Notes: generated by a model from the letters alone, not told the origin. Numbered from the stretch's first letter, positions 6,046 to 14,357 are shown. The stretch is DNA of 64,000 bases from Streptomyces sp. NRRL F-6676 (GCF_000725625.1 NZ_JOHS01000026.1:1-64000); one strand, 5' to 3'. Made by a program: numbers and translations.

Positions 6046-7890
6046 ATGGGGTTCGGCTTCCGTGTCGGTGTGCCCGGGATGAGTGTGCGGGTGTCCACTC
6101 GTGGAGTGCGCACCTCGATCGGGCCACGTGCGGCGAGGCTCAGCGTGGGCAGCGGCGGCGCCAGGATGTCGACCGGACTCGGCCCCTTCTACGCGTCGAG
6201 TTCCCTCGGCGGCAATCGACGGGGCACCAGTACGCGGCGTACGACACGATCTCGTACGGTCGCCCCGTCAGCCGCGCAACTGGATCGGGCGCGCCGTCAG
6301 GCGGAGCGGGCTCAGCAGGAGGCAGAGCGCGATGCCGCCATCGCTCAGTTGCGGGATCTGAGGCGCCAGATGACCAGCGTTCATCTGGAGTCCTTCCCCG
6401 CGGCGCATCCGCCCGTCATCCCGGACGCCCCCCAACTGAGCCTGTCCTGGGCGCTCGCCGAAGCCCGGACGTTCCATCTTCAGGGCGTGGGGCGGCTGGC
6501 ACTCGCGGAGAGGGCTGCGGCCAGGCAACGGGCGGAACAGGACGCGCCCGCCTACCTGGCCGCCGAGGCAGCGCGACTGCTGGAGATCCGCCATCAGTTG
6601 ACGAACGAGGCCGAACACTGGTGGCAAGCCCTGCTCGCCAATGACGAGGCCACCGTCTGCGAAGCGGTGAACACCGCCTTCTCGGACAACCCGGCCGCCG
6701 GCTGTGCCGTAGGCGTGGACGGCTCGGTGCTGTCCGTCGTTGTGCGGCAACAGGACCTCGACTCCATCCCCGGTCAGACGCCTGGGCTCACGCCCGGCGG
6801 ACGCCCGACGCTGAAGAACCTCACCAAGCGGGACCGCGTCCTGTGGTGGCTGACGTCCATGGGTTCCAACATCGTCGCCACGCTGAAGGAGGGCTTCGCC
6901 ACCGCACCCGGCATCACAGCCATCGACCTCGCCGTGCTGACCCGCCTGCCCGACACCCAGCGCCTCGGCTTCGTGGCCTACGGCCGCTGGACGCGCCAGG
7001 CGATCGAGTCCATGCCCTGGCGGGAACCTGCGGACGCCCTGCGCTTCCAGGACATCGGGCAGGACGTAGCCTGCTCCGTCACCACCACCGCATCGGGCAA
7101 TCTGTCCAGCTCGATCAAGCCGCTCGAGACCAGCCGCGTGCCCGGCCTCCAGGACCTGCTCGACCATGCTGAGGACGAACCCGGCGCCGGCGAACCGTCA
7201 CTCGCCGACCTCGACGTCACCCTCGGCGCGGGCACCCCGCCCGACGACGGGGCCCCACTCACCGATCCCTATCGGATCAAGCCGTTCGTCGAATGGAAGC
7301 AACACAGGGCGGCAGGACCGCCTCCTGCCCCCGCCACACCGCCCGTGCTGCCCACCTCGCTCATCCCCGGCCAGACCCTCGTCCTGCCCGAGGACGCCTG
7401 GCAGGGGCTGCGCGTCGCCTTCAGCTTCGCCGGCGCGGACGCGGACCTCACCCTCTTCCTGACCGGGGAGGACGGCCGAGTGGCGGCTGACGAGGACTTC
7501 GTCTTCTACAACCAGCCCTTCTCTGCTGACGGTGCCGCACGGCTTCTGGGCAAGCAGCAGGAGGGTCGGTACTCCGTCGAACGCGCCACCATTCACCTGG
7601 CTGCCCTGCCCGACCGAGTGCGCCGCGTCGCCATCGCCATCAACATGGACGTCGACACGGGCCTGAACTGCGGCGCTCTCACCCACGCCGCCTTGCACAT
7701 GGACTGCGTGACCGGGGCCGCATGGGCATTCCAGCCCTCCGCAAACCCGGAGATCCGAGCCATGGTCGTCGCCGAGTTGTACCGACACACCCTCGACGGC
7801 GTACCCGCATGGAAGCTACGGGCCCTCGGTCAGGGATGGGCGGACGGCCTCGACGGCCTCGCCCGCGCCTACGGAGTCGCCGTCGAGTGA
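6046..7890 (+). CDS. DUF4236-TerD fusion protein
   Basis: A 614-residue protein. Residues 1-45 (MGFGFRVGVPGMSVRVSTRG, SIGPRAARLSVGSGGARMSTGLGPF) are DUF4236. A charged coiled-coil region follows (about 75-110, ARRQAERAQQEAERDAAIAQLRDLRRQ), then a middle domain without known relatives. The last approximately 165 residues are a TerD domain: LIPGQTLVLP, FSFAGADADLTLFLTGEDG, the DEDFVFYNQP calcium-site region, and a C-terminal AELYRHTLDGVPAWKLRALGQGW helix. TerD proteins act in Ca2+-linked stress, tellurite and phage-defence related membrane complexes. ATG at 6046 has a good GGAGAGGGG site. It sits divergently next to vapBC in the second element. The exact role of the fusion is unknown. Confidence 0.85.
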   Translation: MGFGFRVGVPGMSVRVSTRGVRTSIGPRAARLSVGSGGARMSTGLGPFYASSSLGGNRRGTSTRRTTRSRTVAPSAAQLDRARRQAERAQQEAERDAAIAQLRDLRRQMTSVHLESFPAAHPPVIPDAPQLSLSWALAEARTFHLQGVGRLALAERAAARQRAEQDAPAYLAAEAARLLEIRHQLTNEAEHWWQALLANDEATVCEAVNTAFSDNPAAGCAVGVDGSVLSVVVRQQDLDSIPGQTPGLTPGGRPTLKNLTKRDRVLWWLTSMGSNIVATLKEGFATAPGITAIDLAVLTRLPDTQRLGFVAYGRWTRQAIESMPWREPADALRFQDIGQDVACSVTTTASGNLSSSIKPLETSRVPGLQDLLDHAEDEPGAGEPSLADLDVTLGAGTPPDDGAPLTDPYRIKPFVEWKQHRAAGPPPAPATPPVLPTSLIPGQTLVLPEDAWQGLRVAFSFAGADADLTLFLTGEDGRVAADEDFVFYNQPFSADGAARLLGKQQEGRYSVERATIHLAALPDRVRRVAIAINMDVDTGLNCGALTHAALHMDCVTGAAWAFQPSANPEIRAMVVAELYRHTLDGVPAWKLRALGQGWADGLDGLARAYGVAVE

Positions 7891-8118
7891 CAGCCGGAAG
7901 CCGACCCCCTACGCATCCGCAACCACACATGTCCTGGGCACGAGACGCCTGGACGCGGAATCCTCCCAAGTTCCGTCGCCCCGTCCCCAGACCTTGCTCC
8001 GAAGCCGTGCCCATAATGTGCCCGCGGGAAGGAAAATCACGGTCACCAGCGGTGTGAACCGACACCTACGATCTCGCCGCGGAAACGGCATCTGCACAGG
8101 GCAGAGCCCTATAGCACG

Positions 8119-8152
8119 AACCCCCAGGTCAGAGACCCGGGGGTTGTTTGTT
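8119..8152 (+). terminator. rho-independent terminator, tRNA-gene style
   Basis: AACCCCC-A-GGT / ACC-C-GGGGGTT around CAGAG, followed by GTTTGTTGT. The loop and mismatch are the same as in the hairpin after the second tRNA-Gly fragment, so it may be a third, partly erased element junction. The 7891-8208 gap holds no gene; GTGCCCATAATGTGCCCGCGG and GGAAAATCACGGTCACCAGC near 8010-8045 look like element-end sequence. Confidence 0.75.
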
Positions 8153-8208
8153 GTCTAGATCGGTGGGCGGCTCGCAAACCACATCGGCACCATGAAGACC
8201 GGGCCCTA

Positions 8209-9537
8209 CTAGGCGGACGCGGGCACGAAGACCGCCTCCGAGGTGGCCGACTGGAAGTTGTCGTCAGCGTCAAAGACAGCCCGGTAGTAGCCGGCACCGC
8301 TCTGGTCGAGGTCCGCGGCGAAATCGTTGCCGCTACCGCCCCAGAACGCCTCGACGGTAGTAAGCGTCGACCAGTTCGCCCCGTCGGGCGAGTACTGGAC
8401 ATGGACGTTGATCGAGGCGGGCGTCCACCCGTCGGGGAAGTCGATGAGCCCCTCGGCGTGGACCTGTCCCGTATCGGAGCGGACGGCCGTGAAGGCCGTG
8501 AACTTCGACGCCCTGTGCACGTGGACGACGTCGCTCGTACCGGTTCCGGCCTGGAGGAACGGGTCGTCCGAGGTGTCCAGGGCGAGCTGGAAGTAGCCGC
8601 CCTGCCAGGGCGTGTAGTCCATCGTGAAGGTGCCGTCGTCAGCGGTGGTGAAGCGGCCCACGAGGTCGGTCTGCGCGTCGTCGGGGCCGAACAGAACGCC
8701 TCCGGAGCGCCCGGCCAGCGGCACCCAGCCATCCGCGGTCTTCTGCTCGACCTTGACGCTCAGCGTGACCGGCTGACCGAAGTCGACGTCGGTCGAACTC
8801 ACCGTGGACGTGAAACGGGTGGGAATCTGGTCGACACCGATCTGAACCGGCTCCGACTCCCCGTACAGCACTGCCGGCGTGCCACCGTCCATGCTGAACA
8901 CGGCCTGGATGGGCGCGGCGGCGTCCAGCCTCACCGAGGTGGTGAAGTGACCCTGGGCATCGGTGGTCACGGTGGTCTGCGTCGAGTAGTCGACATTGAT
9001 CTCGACCCGACGTGCCGCGAGAGGCTTCACCTGACGAGTCGGCCACCGCCCGTACAGCGTCCCCTCGACCTGCACGTCACGGTGTTCCCGGTCGATGGCG
9101 GTACGGTCGACGGTGAGCGCGCCGAACTGCGCCACGACGTAGTAGGCGAAGTCCCCCGCGGACTGACGCATCACATGGCCGCCGTCGGCGTCCGTCGCCT
9201 CCACGTCGATGCGGTACGAGCCGAAGTCCGGAAGCTTCAAAGGCTTCTTGGTACGCCAGGTGCCGTCCTGACGGGTGCCGGAGAAGAGCCGCAAGTCCTT
9301 GGTCCCGATCTCGGCGACTTCGGTCTGCGAGGCGTACGAGACAAGGTGTGCCGTGATGCTCGTGATGTCGGCCCCGGACCGGGCGCTGATCTGCAGTATC
9401 CCGAGATCGTCCGACACGCTCCCCGCATAGGTCACCTCCGGCTGACCCGCGGCGTGCACGGCTGTCGCACCTCCCATGCCGAGCGCGGCGGCCACGACGG
9501 CCACCGTGACCCATCTGCGTATTCTCCACAACAACAC
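8209..9537 (-). CDS. secreted protein with Ig-like repeats
   Basis: About 442 residues. The N-terminus has two arginine-rich positions then VTVAVVAAALGMGGATAVHAAG, a Sec signal peptide with AxA cleavage. The mature part is beta-rich and reads as three or four Ig-like or carbohydrate-binding-like modules with recurrent QPVTLSVKVEQKTADGWVPLAG, DDGTFTMDYTPWQGGYFQL and YRAVFDADDNFQSATS patterns, typical of Streptomyces secreted proteins with calcium-poor Ig folds. No catalytic domain is seen; an adhesive or surface role is a guess. GTG at 9537 chosen; 9549 is also a good start (GAGG site). Confidence 0.75.
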   Translation of the reverse strand: MLLWRIRRWVTVAVVAAALGMGGATAVHAAGQPEVTYAGSVSDDLGILQISARSGADITSITAHLVSYASQTEVAEIGTKDLRLFSGTRQDGTWRTKKPLKLPDFGSYRIDVEATDADGGHVMRQSAGDFAYYVVAQFGALTVDRTAIDREHRDVQVEGTLYGRWPTRQVKPLAARRVEINVDYSTQTTVTTDAQGHFTTSVRLDAAAPIQAVFSMDGGTPAVLYGESEPVQIGVDQIPTRFTSTVSSTDVDFGQPVTLSVKVEQKTADGWVPLAGRSGGVLFGPDDAQTDLVGRFTTADDGTFTMDYTPWQGGYFQLALDTSDDPFLQAGTGTSDVVHVHRASKFTAFTAVRSDTGQVHAEGLIDFPDGWTPASINVHVQYSPDGANWSTLTTVEAFWGGSGNDFAADLDQSGAGYYRAVFDADDNFQSATSEAVFVPASA

Positions 9538-9909
9538 TGCGATCCCCACCTCTGACGCGTTCGACGGCGAGGCTCTCTTCGGAACACCCGCCCGACCGTC
9601 AGTCTTTATATCCACCGTTCAACACGGACGCACGGTATTTGGAAGCGGGCGCGGGACTTCGGCGTAGCCAAGTGAACCTGAACAGTCAGGACTTGGCGCC
9701 TCCCTGTCGTCGGGGCGGGCCGCACGAACGTCCCGAGTCTCAGCCAACGACGGAGAGCCCTGCGCGATGACTCAGCCGGGCGACCCATGTGCCACTGCAA
9801 CGTCCCATCAACCTCCGCTCTCCCTGCAAGGCAGACCGTGCGCGGTTGCACAGTTAGCAGAGTCGGCCCCGGTGCTGGTCATGGCCATTCAGTCCGCCCA
9901 AGCGCCGTC

Positions 9910-9953
9910 GCTTCCCAAGCTGAGAGCGCGAGTTCGATTCTCGTCACCCGCTC
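9910..9953 (+). repeat. att site: 3' half of tRNA-Gly(CCC), copy 2
   Basis: Identical over 44 bases to 4868-4911 and followed by CA, restoring a CCA-like end (CTCCA). Again the 5' half of the tRNA is absent. With copy 1 it bounds a 5.0-kb unit (4912-9953) containing vapBC, the TerD fusion and the secreted protein. The flanking stretch 9538-10135 otherwise holds no gene I can support. Confidence 0.8.
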
Positions 9954-9963
9954 CACAGTTAAG

Positions 9964-9987
9964 GCCCAGGTCAGAGACCCGGGCCTC
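9964..9987 (+). terminator. hairpin after tRNA fragment 2
   Basis: GGCCC-A-GGT / ACC-C-GGGCC around CAGAG. Same architecture as the hairpin at 8119. There is no strong T tract. Confidence 0.6.
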
Positions 9988-10135
9988 TCCGTACCGTGGC
10001 GAGGGTGTGTCCGGTGTACCGGAGACCGTAGAAACGGAAGCCCTCCAGCATGCCGACGACATACCGGCGGCGGAGGCCGGCCAGGCCCTCCGGCCGCATC
10101 GGGCCGTAGGCCCGGAGAAGCGGGGGACACCTCCC

Positions 10136-10574
10136 TCACGAGGGCCAGGCATCGGCCACCACGAAGGAGACCACCGTTCCGCCGAACCGGCTGGGCCCGC
10201 GGTGCCACGAGTTGGCGATCGAGTCGACCAGCAGCAGCCCGCGCCCGTGGGCGTCGTCGGCATCCGGCTTGCGCAGCCGCACGGCCGCCGGCGCACCGGG
10301 GTTGTGTACCTCCACCCGCAGCGAGCCCCCGTCTCGGGAGCCATTCCACCCGCACCTTCCATGTCTCGTCCGCCTGCCCGTACCGGATGGCGTTGGTGAC
10401 CAACTCCGAGATCAACAGCGCACAGTCGTCGATCGAACAGGCAGGGTTGTACGGGACGATGAACGCCCGGAACCAGCGCCGAGCCCGGGGCACGGACTCA
10501 GGGGTCGGGTGCAGGATCATCGCCCCCAGGCGCGGCGAGTACTCGCAGGGGTAGCGGTCGATCATGAAAGTCAT
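10136..10574 (-). pseudogene. ATP-binding (anti-sigma/HATPase) protein with a frameshift
   Basis: The first frame begins at ATG 10574 behind AAGGAG and reads a typical Streptomyces RsbW/SpoIIAB-like kinase start: ESVPRARRWFRAF, then the N box ISELVTNAIRYG and KVRVEW. Here the frame is lost. Moving one base at about 10345 restores NGSRDGGSLRVEVHNPG, then the G box DDAHGRGLLLVDSIANSW and FGGTVVSFVVADAWPS with a stop at 10136. Together that is the full approximately 145-residue family length. So it is either a real frameshift mutation in GTGGAATGG or a sequencing error. Such proteins bind anti-anti-sigma factors or act as stand-alone ATPases. The GntR operators lie just upstream. Confidence 0.8.
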
Positions 10575-10769
10575 CCGCGCTCACTCCTTGCCGCTGCCGT
10601 CGCAGTCGAGGCAGCGCCGCTTCGATGTGGCACGGGTGCGGTCATTGGCCGTCGAGAGCGCCAGAGCGGTACGAGAGCCCACGCGCTTCCAGCCGCGTCC
10701 TCGACACCCGGACAGCTACTGCCCCCCGTTCGGCCTCCGACTTGCCACGCCGCACCCCCTAGCTGACAT

Positions 10770-10807
10770 GTGGCCTTGGCCACTTAGTGGATGGTGGCAT
10801 TTGCCAC
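10770..10807. promoter_or_regulatory. two 14-bp palindromic operators (GntR sites)
   Basis: GTGGCCTTGGCCAC at 10770-10783 and GTGGCATTTGCCAC at 10794-10807 are both perfect palindromes, 24 bases apart. They lie upstream of the ATP-binding gene and downstream of the GntR gene. The related site at 11605-11627 lies upstream of the GntR gene itself. Consensus: GTGGC-N4-GCCAC. Confidence 0.7.
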
Positions 10808-10844
10808 TTGATGAGCGCAAGCAGTTCTGCGGACTACGACACTT

Positions 10845-11585
10845 TCAGGTCAGCGGGTAGCCCTGCCCGAAGGCCCAACGGTGCGGCGGGTAGGTCGCTT
10901 CGGCGAACTCCAGAGGCCGGTCCTGGAGGTCGTAGACGACGTGGTGGACGATCAACACCGCTGCCCCCGGCGTCAGTTGCAAACCATCTGCCTCCTCGTC
11001 CGTGGCCTCCCGCGCACACATCCGGTCCTCCGCGTAACTCCCCTGCCGACCAGTCATGTTCTCGACGTACATGAGAGTCCCCTCCTGGATGCGCTCGGCG
11101 TCCAGGAGCTTGGGCGCCCGCTGCCCGACATCCGGCGCGAACCACGACGTCGACAGGTTGATCGGGCCACCCTCGTCGTGCGTCACCCGACGCCGGTGAA
11201 CAGCCCGCCGGTCCTTGACCAGACCCAGCGCCTCAGCCACGTGATCCGGAGCATCCAGCCAGCCGGCCGACGTGATGACCGCGTACTCACCGGCGGTGTA
11301 GATCTTCCCGGTCTGCCGCGCCCTGCCGTACAACTCCCGCGCACGCCGGTTGACCTCAAGGCTGCGCACGTACGTGCCGGACCCCTGACGCTTCTCGACC
11401 AGACCCTGATGGCTCAGCGCTTCCAGGGACCGGGCAGCCGTGGGCCTGGAGACGGACCAGTCGGCCGCCAACTGCCGCTCGGAGGGCACCTCGTCCCCCG
11501 GCCGCAGATCCCCCCGCAGGATCTGATCCCGGATGTAGTGAGCGATCTGAAGGTACTTCGGCTGAGTCTCCTCAATCCGCGGCAT
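10845..11585 (-). CDS. GntR family regulator with UTRA domain (HutC type)
   Basis: 246 residues. Residues 8-75 are a GntR winged helix (KYLQIAHYIRDQILRGDLRPG, ERQLAADWSVSRPTAARSL, GLVEKRQGSGTYV). The rest is a UTRA effector domain, the chorismate-lyase-like fold (RRRVTHDEGGPINLSTSWFAP, LQLTPGAAVLIVHHVVYD, PLEFAEATYPPHRW). AGGAGGGGAC precedes the ATG at 11585. Relatives such as KorSA act as repressors on actinobacterial integrative elements. The three GTGGC-N4-GCCAC sites suggest control of the ATP-binding gene, of itself, and perhaps of the divergent DUF1152 gene. Confidence 0.85.
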   Translation of the reverse strand: MPRIEETQPKYLQIAHYIRDQILRGDLRPGDEVPSERQLAADWSVSRPTAARSLEALSHQGLVEKRQGSGTYVRSLEVNRRARELYGRARQTGKIYTAGEYAVITSAGWLDAPDHVAEALGLVKDRRAVHRRRVTHDEGGPINLSTSWFAPDVGQRAPKLLDAERIQEGTLMYVENMTGRQGSYAEDRMCAREATDEEADGLQLTPGAAVLIVHHVVYDLQDRPLEFAEATYPPHRWAFGQGYPLT

Positions 11586-11604
11586 GTCCCCTCCTACGTC
11601 AACA

Positions 11605-11627
11605 AGTGGCTATGGCCTCTGGCCACT
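11605..11627. promoter_or_regulatory. third GntR-type operator, divergent intergenic region
   Basis: AGTGGC at 11605-11610 and GCCACT at 11622-11627 are an inverted repeat around TATGGCCTCTG, which itself contains GGCCTCTGGCC. It shares half-sites with 10770 and 10794. It lies between the GntR start (11585) and the DUF1152 gene (11669), so it can serve both promoters. Confidence 0.6.
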
Positions 11628-11668
11628 ATAGGGTGAGTGGTCAACACCGGAGCCGTAGGCTGAGCCCT

Positions 11669-12766
11669 ATGACGCGGTTGATCGTCGCAGCGGGAGGCGG
11701 AGGCGACGCGGTCGCTGCCGCAATGCTTGACGCCGGCCTGTACGGCGGCCAGGAGCGGGCGGTGATCCTCACGTACGCGTGGGACCGCCTGCTGATCGAC
11801 CCGGTACCGGGCCCTCGAGGGGCCGCCAACTTCACCGGCCTTCTGCCGATCACCCCTGCCGTACGGGAAGTAACGGCCGAGACCCGCCCCATCGCCCCGA
11901 CAGGGTCGACGCTCCCCCGACTCGCGGCAGAGCTGCCGAACACCTTCGCCCTGCTCGACCCCCACCAGGGCGCGGAAGGCATCACCCGCCAACTGGAGGA
12001 ACTGATCAGCCACCTGTCCCCCACGTCCATCGACCTCCTGGACGTAGGCGGCGACATCCTGGCCCGAGGCGACGAACCCACCCTGACAAGCCCCCTGGCC
12101 GACGCACTCACCCTCGCAGCGTGCTGCCGGGTCAACGCCCCGGTCCGACTCCTCGTCGCAGGCCCCGGCCTGGACGGTGAACTCCCCCCGGACGACTTCC
12201 GCGACCTGCTCGGCACCCTCGCCCACACCTTCACCGCGGCAGACGTAGACCGGCTCAGCACAGTCCTGGACTGGCACCCCTCCGAGGCGACCGGCATGCT
12301 CGCCGCCACTGCCCGAGGCGCCCGCGGAATCTGCGAGATCCGAGACGTCGGCCTCCCCGTCCACCTCACCGACGAGAGCCCGACCGTCCACGAAGTCGAC
12401 CTGGATGACGCCCTCAGCCGCAACCAACTGGCCCACGCCATCATGACGACCGAAACGCTCGACGAAGTCGAGGCACACAGCCGAGAGATCTGCGGCTACT
12501 CCGAAATCGACTACGAACGCAACAAGGCCGCATGGCTCAAGCACCAACAGCCGACGGACCTGAACCCGGACACGGTCATGACCCAACTCAAGGCGTTCGA
12601 GGCCGACGCCAGGCACCGCGGAATCACCCACACGACGTTCCGCCACCTCACCGAGGCCCTGAACCACAACGGCACCCAGCGCGCCACCCTGCGTGACCTG
12701 CTGATCAGCAGCCGACCAGAGCAGCACGAAGCCCCACTGTGGCGCATCACGACCAAGCCTGAGTAA
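11669..12766 (+). CDS. DUF1152 family protein
   Basis: 365 residues that begin with the family's MTRLIVAAGGGGDAVAAAML, a glycine-rich Rossmann-like turn. Further conserved features are TYAWDRLLIDPVPGPR, LLDVGGDILARGDEPTLTSPLADAL (the most typical DUF1152 block) and GPGLDGEL. The C-terminal third contains ICGYSEIDYERNKAAW. DUF1152 proteins are predicted cytosolic enzymes of unknown reaction. The gene is divergent from the GntR regulator and may be one of its targets. ATG at 11669 chosen because the family starts there. Confidence 0.8.
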   Translation: MTRLIVAAGGGGDAVAAAMLDAGLYGGQERAVILTYAWDRLLIDPVPGPRGAANFTGLLPITPAVREVTAETRPIAPTGSTLPRLAAELPNTFALLDPHQGAEGITRQLEELISHLSPTSIDLLDVGGDILARGDEPTLTSPLADALTLAACCRVNAPVRLLVAGPGLDGELPPDDFRDLLGTLAHTFTAADVDRLSTVLDWHPSEATGMLAATARGARGICEIRDVGLPVHLTDESPTVHEVDLDDALSRNQLAHAIMTTETLDEVEAHSREICGYSEIDYERNKAAWLKHQQPTDLNPDTVMTQLKAFEADARHRGITHTTFRHLTEALNHNGTQRATLRDLLISSRPEQHEAPLWRITTKPE

Positions 12767-12998
12767 CAACCTTCTTCACGGGCTCAAGCCCCGGCTGCGC
12801 TCCGCTCCGCCGGGCGCGCTTTCCGGCTCCGCTGGGGCTGCCGCTCCTGCCTTCGGCCCAGGGCGTCCAGGTCGTCCGTACAGTGGCGCGCTCCACCAGG
12901 ACGCCCTGAACCAGGCCCGCTCCACGGTGTGTGGGTCGACGGCGGACGGGATGGGGCCAGGGAAAGTGGTGGGCTGAGGCGAGAGAAGTAGGTGGCCG

Positions 12999-13994
12999 CT
13001 ACTGAACTTGAATGGGTGATGTCGGGTTCGGTTGACGTGCCACCTCCCGCCCGTCCTGATCTTTCAGGGGCGGGTCGGTTGCAGGCGCTCGATGCGGTCG
13101 AGGTCGCCGGTGAGCAGGTCGAGGTGACTGATGGTGAAGTCTCCGTTGGGCAGAGTCTGCCCGCGGCCGTAGTGCCGGCCGACGACGGCGGTGGGGAGGA
13201 AGGCGCGCAGGCGGTGGCGCATGTCCCCGGGGTACACGACGGGTGCGCCCCAGTCGGAGGGGGCTTGGTCGGTGGAGAACAGGACCCAGTGGTCCACAGG
13301 CACGGTGGCGTCGAGGTCCGGCGCCTTTCCGGTGTGGCTGTCCAGGGCCGGCACGGTCAGCCGATCGGGGTCGAGGGGCTGGTACCACAGCAGCAAGGGC
13401 TTGGCGCGTTGCGCGTCGGCGTTGTCGAAGCAGCACACGACGATGGTGTGGTCGGGGAAGTGGTCGGCGTAGAAGTGCAGGAGATCCGGGTCGAGATCGG
13501 GGCGCCGGTGCGGCGGTACCTGCCACAGCGCGGCGGGGATCGCGGTGGGGTCGTCTGCCAAGAGCACCGTGTATACGTCGTGGTCGAAGACCTGGACGGG
13601 CTGCGGTTCCGCGCTCATCCACGCGATGCCGTCGGCTGTGGCGGCGACGTGGTCCACGGCGGCGACCATGCGGTGCAGGATGTCGCCGGCGCGCCCGGCG
13701 GAGAGGAAGTGCCGGGGGGTGAGCTGCCTGGTGGGCAGGTGCAGCAGCATGGCGTTCGGGCCGTCCGCCATGTTGACAGCCGTGTTTTGGTAGCCCAGGA
13801 CATGGACGAGGCCGTGCACGCTGTGGTGCTGGCGCCCGCAGTACACGATCGTGCCAGAGAACGCGGCATCACCTGTCGAGATACACATGGCGGCAAGGTA
13901 CCGCCCCTGTCCGGCGGACGCCGTGGGGGTCTGGCCTGCTGAGAATCACTATCGCCGATGGACGGCCCCGACATCACCCATTCAAGTTCAGTAG
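12999..13994. repeat. pair of perfect 28-bp inverted repeats around one gene
   Basis: 12999-13026 (CTACTGAACTTGAATGGGTG, then ATGTCGGG) is the exact reverse complement of 13967-13994. The 996-bp unit contains one minus-strand gene and nothing resembling a transposase. I see no target-site duplication at the edges. It could be a non-autonomous mobile cassette, a gene captured between MITE-like ends, or duplicated regulatory sequence. The 12767-12998 stretch to its left holds no gene. Confidence 0.85.
13064..13888 (-). CDS. conserved hypothetical protein of unknown function
   Basis: 274 residues, no family that I can name with certainty. It begins MCISTGDAAFSGTIVYCGR, then VHVLGYQNTAV and NAMLLHLPT. 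A later block reads IVVCCFDNADAQRAKPLLLWY. The N-terminus, with Cys as second residue, resembles a widespread group of cytosolic proteins starting MCxS..A.FS.T, where removal of Met would expose an N-terminal Cys; an N-terminal-nucleophile role is speculation. No signal peptide or membrane helix. It sits alone between the 28-bp inverted repeats. Confidence 0.6.
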   Translation of the reverse strand: MCISTGDAAFSGTIVYCGRQHHSVHGLVHVLGYQNTAVNMADGPNAMLLHLPTRQLTPRHFLSAGRAGDILHRMVAAVDHVAATADGIAWMSAEPQPVQVFDHDVYTVLLADDPTAIPAALWQVPPHRRPDLDPDLLHFYADHFPDHTIVVCCFDNADAQRAKPLLLWYQPLDPDRLTVPALDSHTGKAPDLDATVPVDHWVLFSTDQAPSDWGAPVVYPGDMRHRLRAFLPTAVVGRHYGRGQTLPNGDFTISHLDLLTGDLDRIERLQPTRP

Positions 13995-14018
13995 TCTCAG
14001 GCTTGCGGGCAACTGGGG

Positions 14019-14357
14019 GTGGGCGCTGTGCAGCAATGGCCAGAAGGACCGCACGCCGATCCGGAGGCGGCGAGAGACCGCTACAACACGGATATACGGG
14101 AATCACGTGCTGCGGTGCGGAATCTGTTTCGTGTGGGTTTGCCGGTTGCTCACTTCGGTTTGGGGACCGTGATCACTGTCAGCGTGTTCGTGGGAGTGAT
14201 CTGGTCACCCATCACGGGCGCGCTCATCGGAGGAGCCTTTACCGCGCTGTTCGTTGTGGCTCTGTGCGTGGCAGTTCTGGCAGGAAGTCGAGGGCGGGAC
14301 GCGGTGCGCGCCGCCTACAAGTTCACGTTCGGTTGGGCCGAATGGATCACGCTTTAA
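14019..14357 (+). CDS. small membrane protein
   Basis: About 112 residues with an acidic N-terminal cytosolic segment and two predicted membrane helices (about 47-67, FGLGTVITVSVFVGVIW, and 70-92, LIGGAFTALFVVALCVAVLAG), then a basic amphipathic tail ending WAEWITL. No family recognised. GTG at 14028, nine bases on, is an equally good start behind GGGGGTGGG. The right 28-bp repeat lies just before it and may overlap its promoter. Confidence 0.55.
   Translation: MGAVQQWPEGPHADPEAARDRYNTDIRESRAAVRNLFRVGLPVAHFGLGTVITVSVFVGVIWSPITGALIGGAFTALFVVALCVAVLAGSRGRDAVRAAYKFTFGWAEWITL

Noticed and set aside
10571..10783. 70-codon minus-strand frame ending in an ATGA overlap with the ATP-binding gene
   Set aside because: The start lies inside an operator palindrome, there is no ribosome site, and the sequence (GGRTGGSSCPG, STATAAARSERG) is not protein-like. 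The overlap alone is weak evidence.
12999..13994. insertion sequence
   Set aside because: Ends are IS-like but the internal gene has no DDE or other transposase motif, and no target duplication is visible, so only the repeats are reported.
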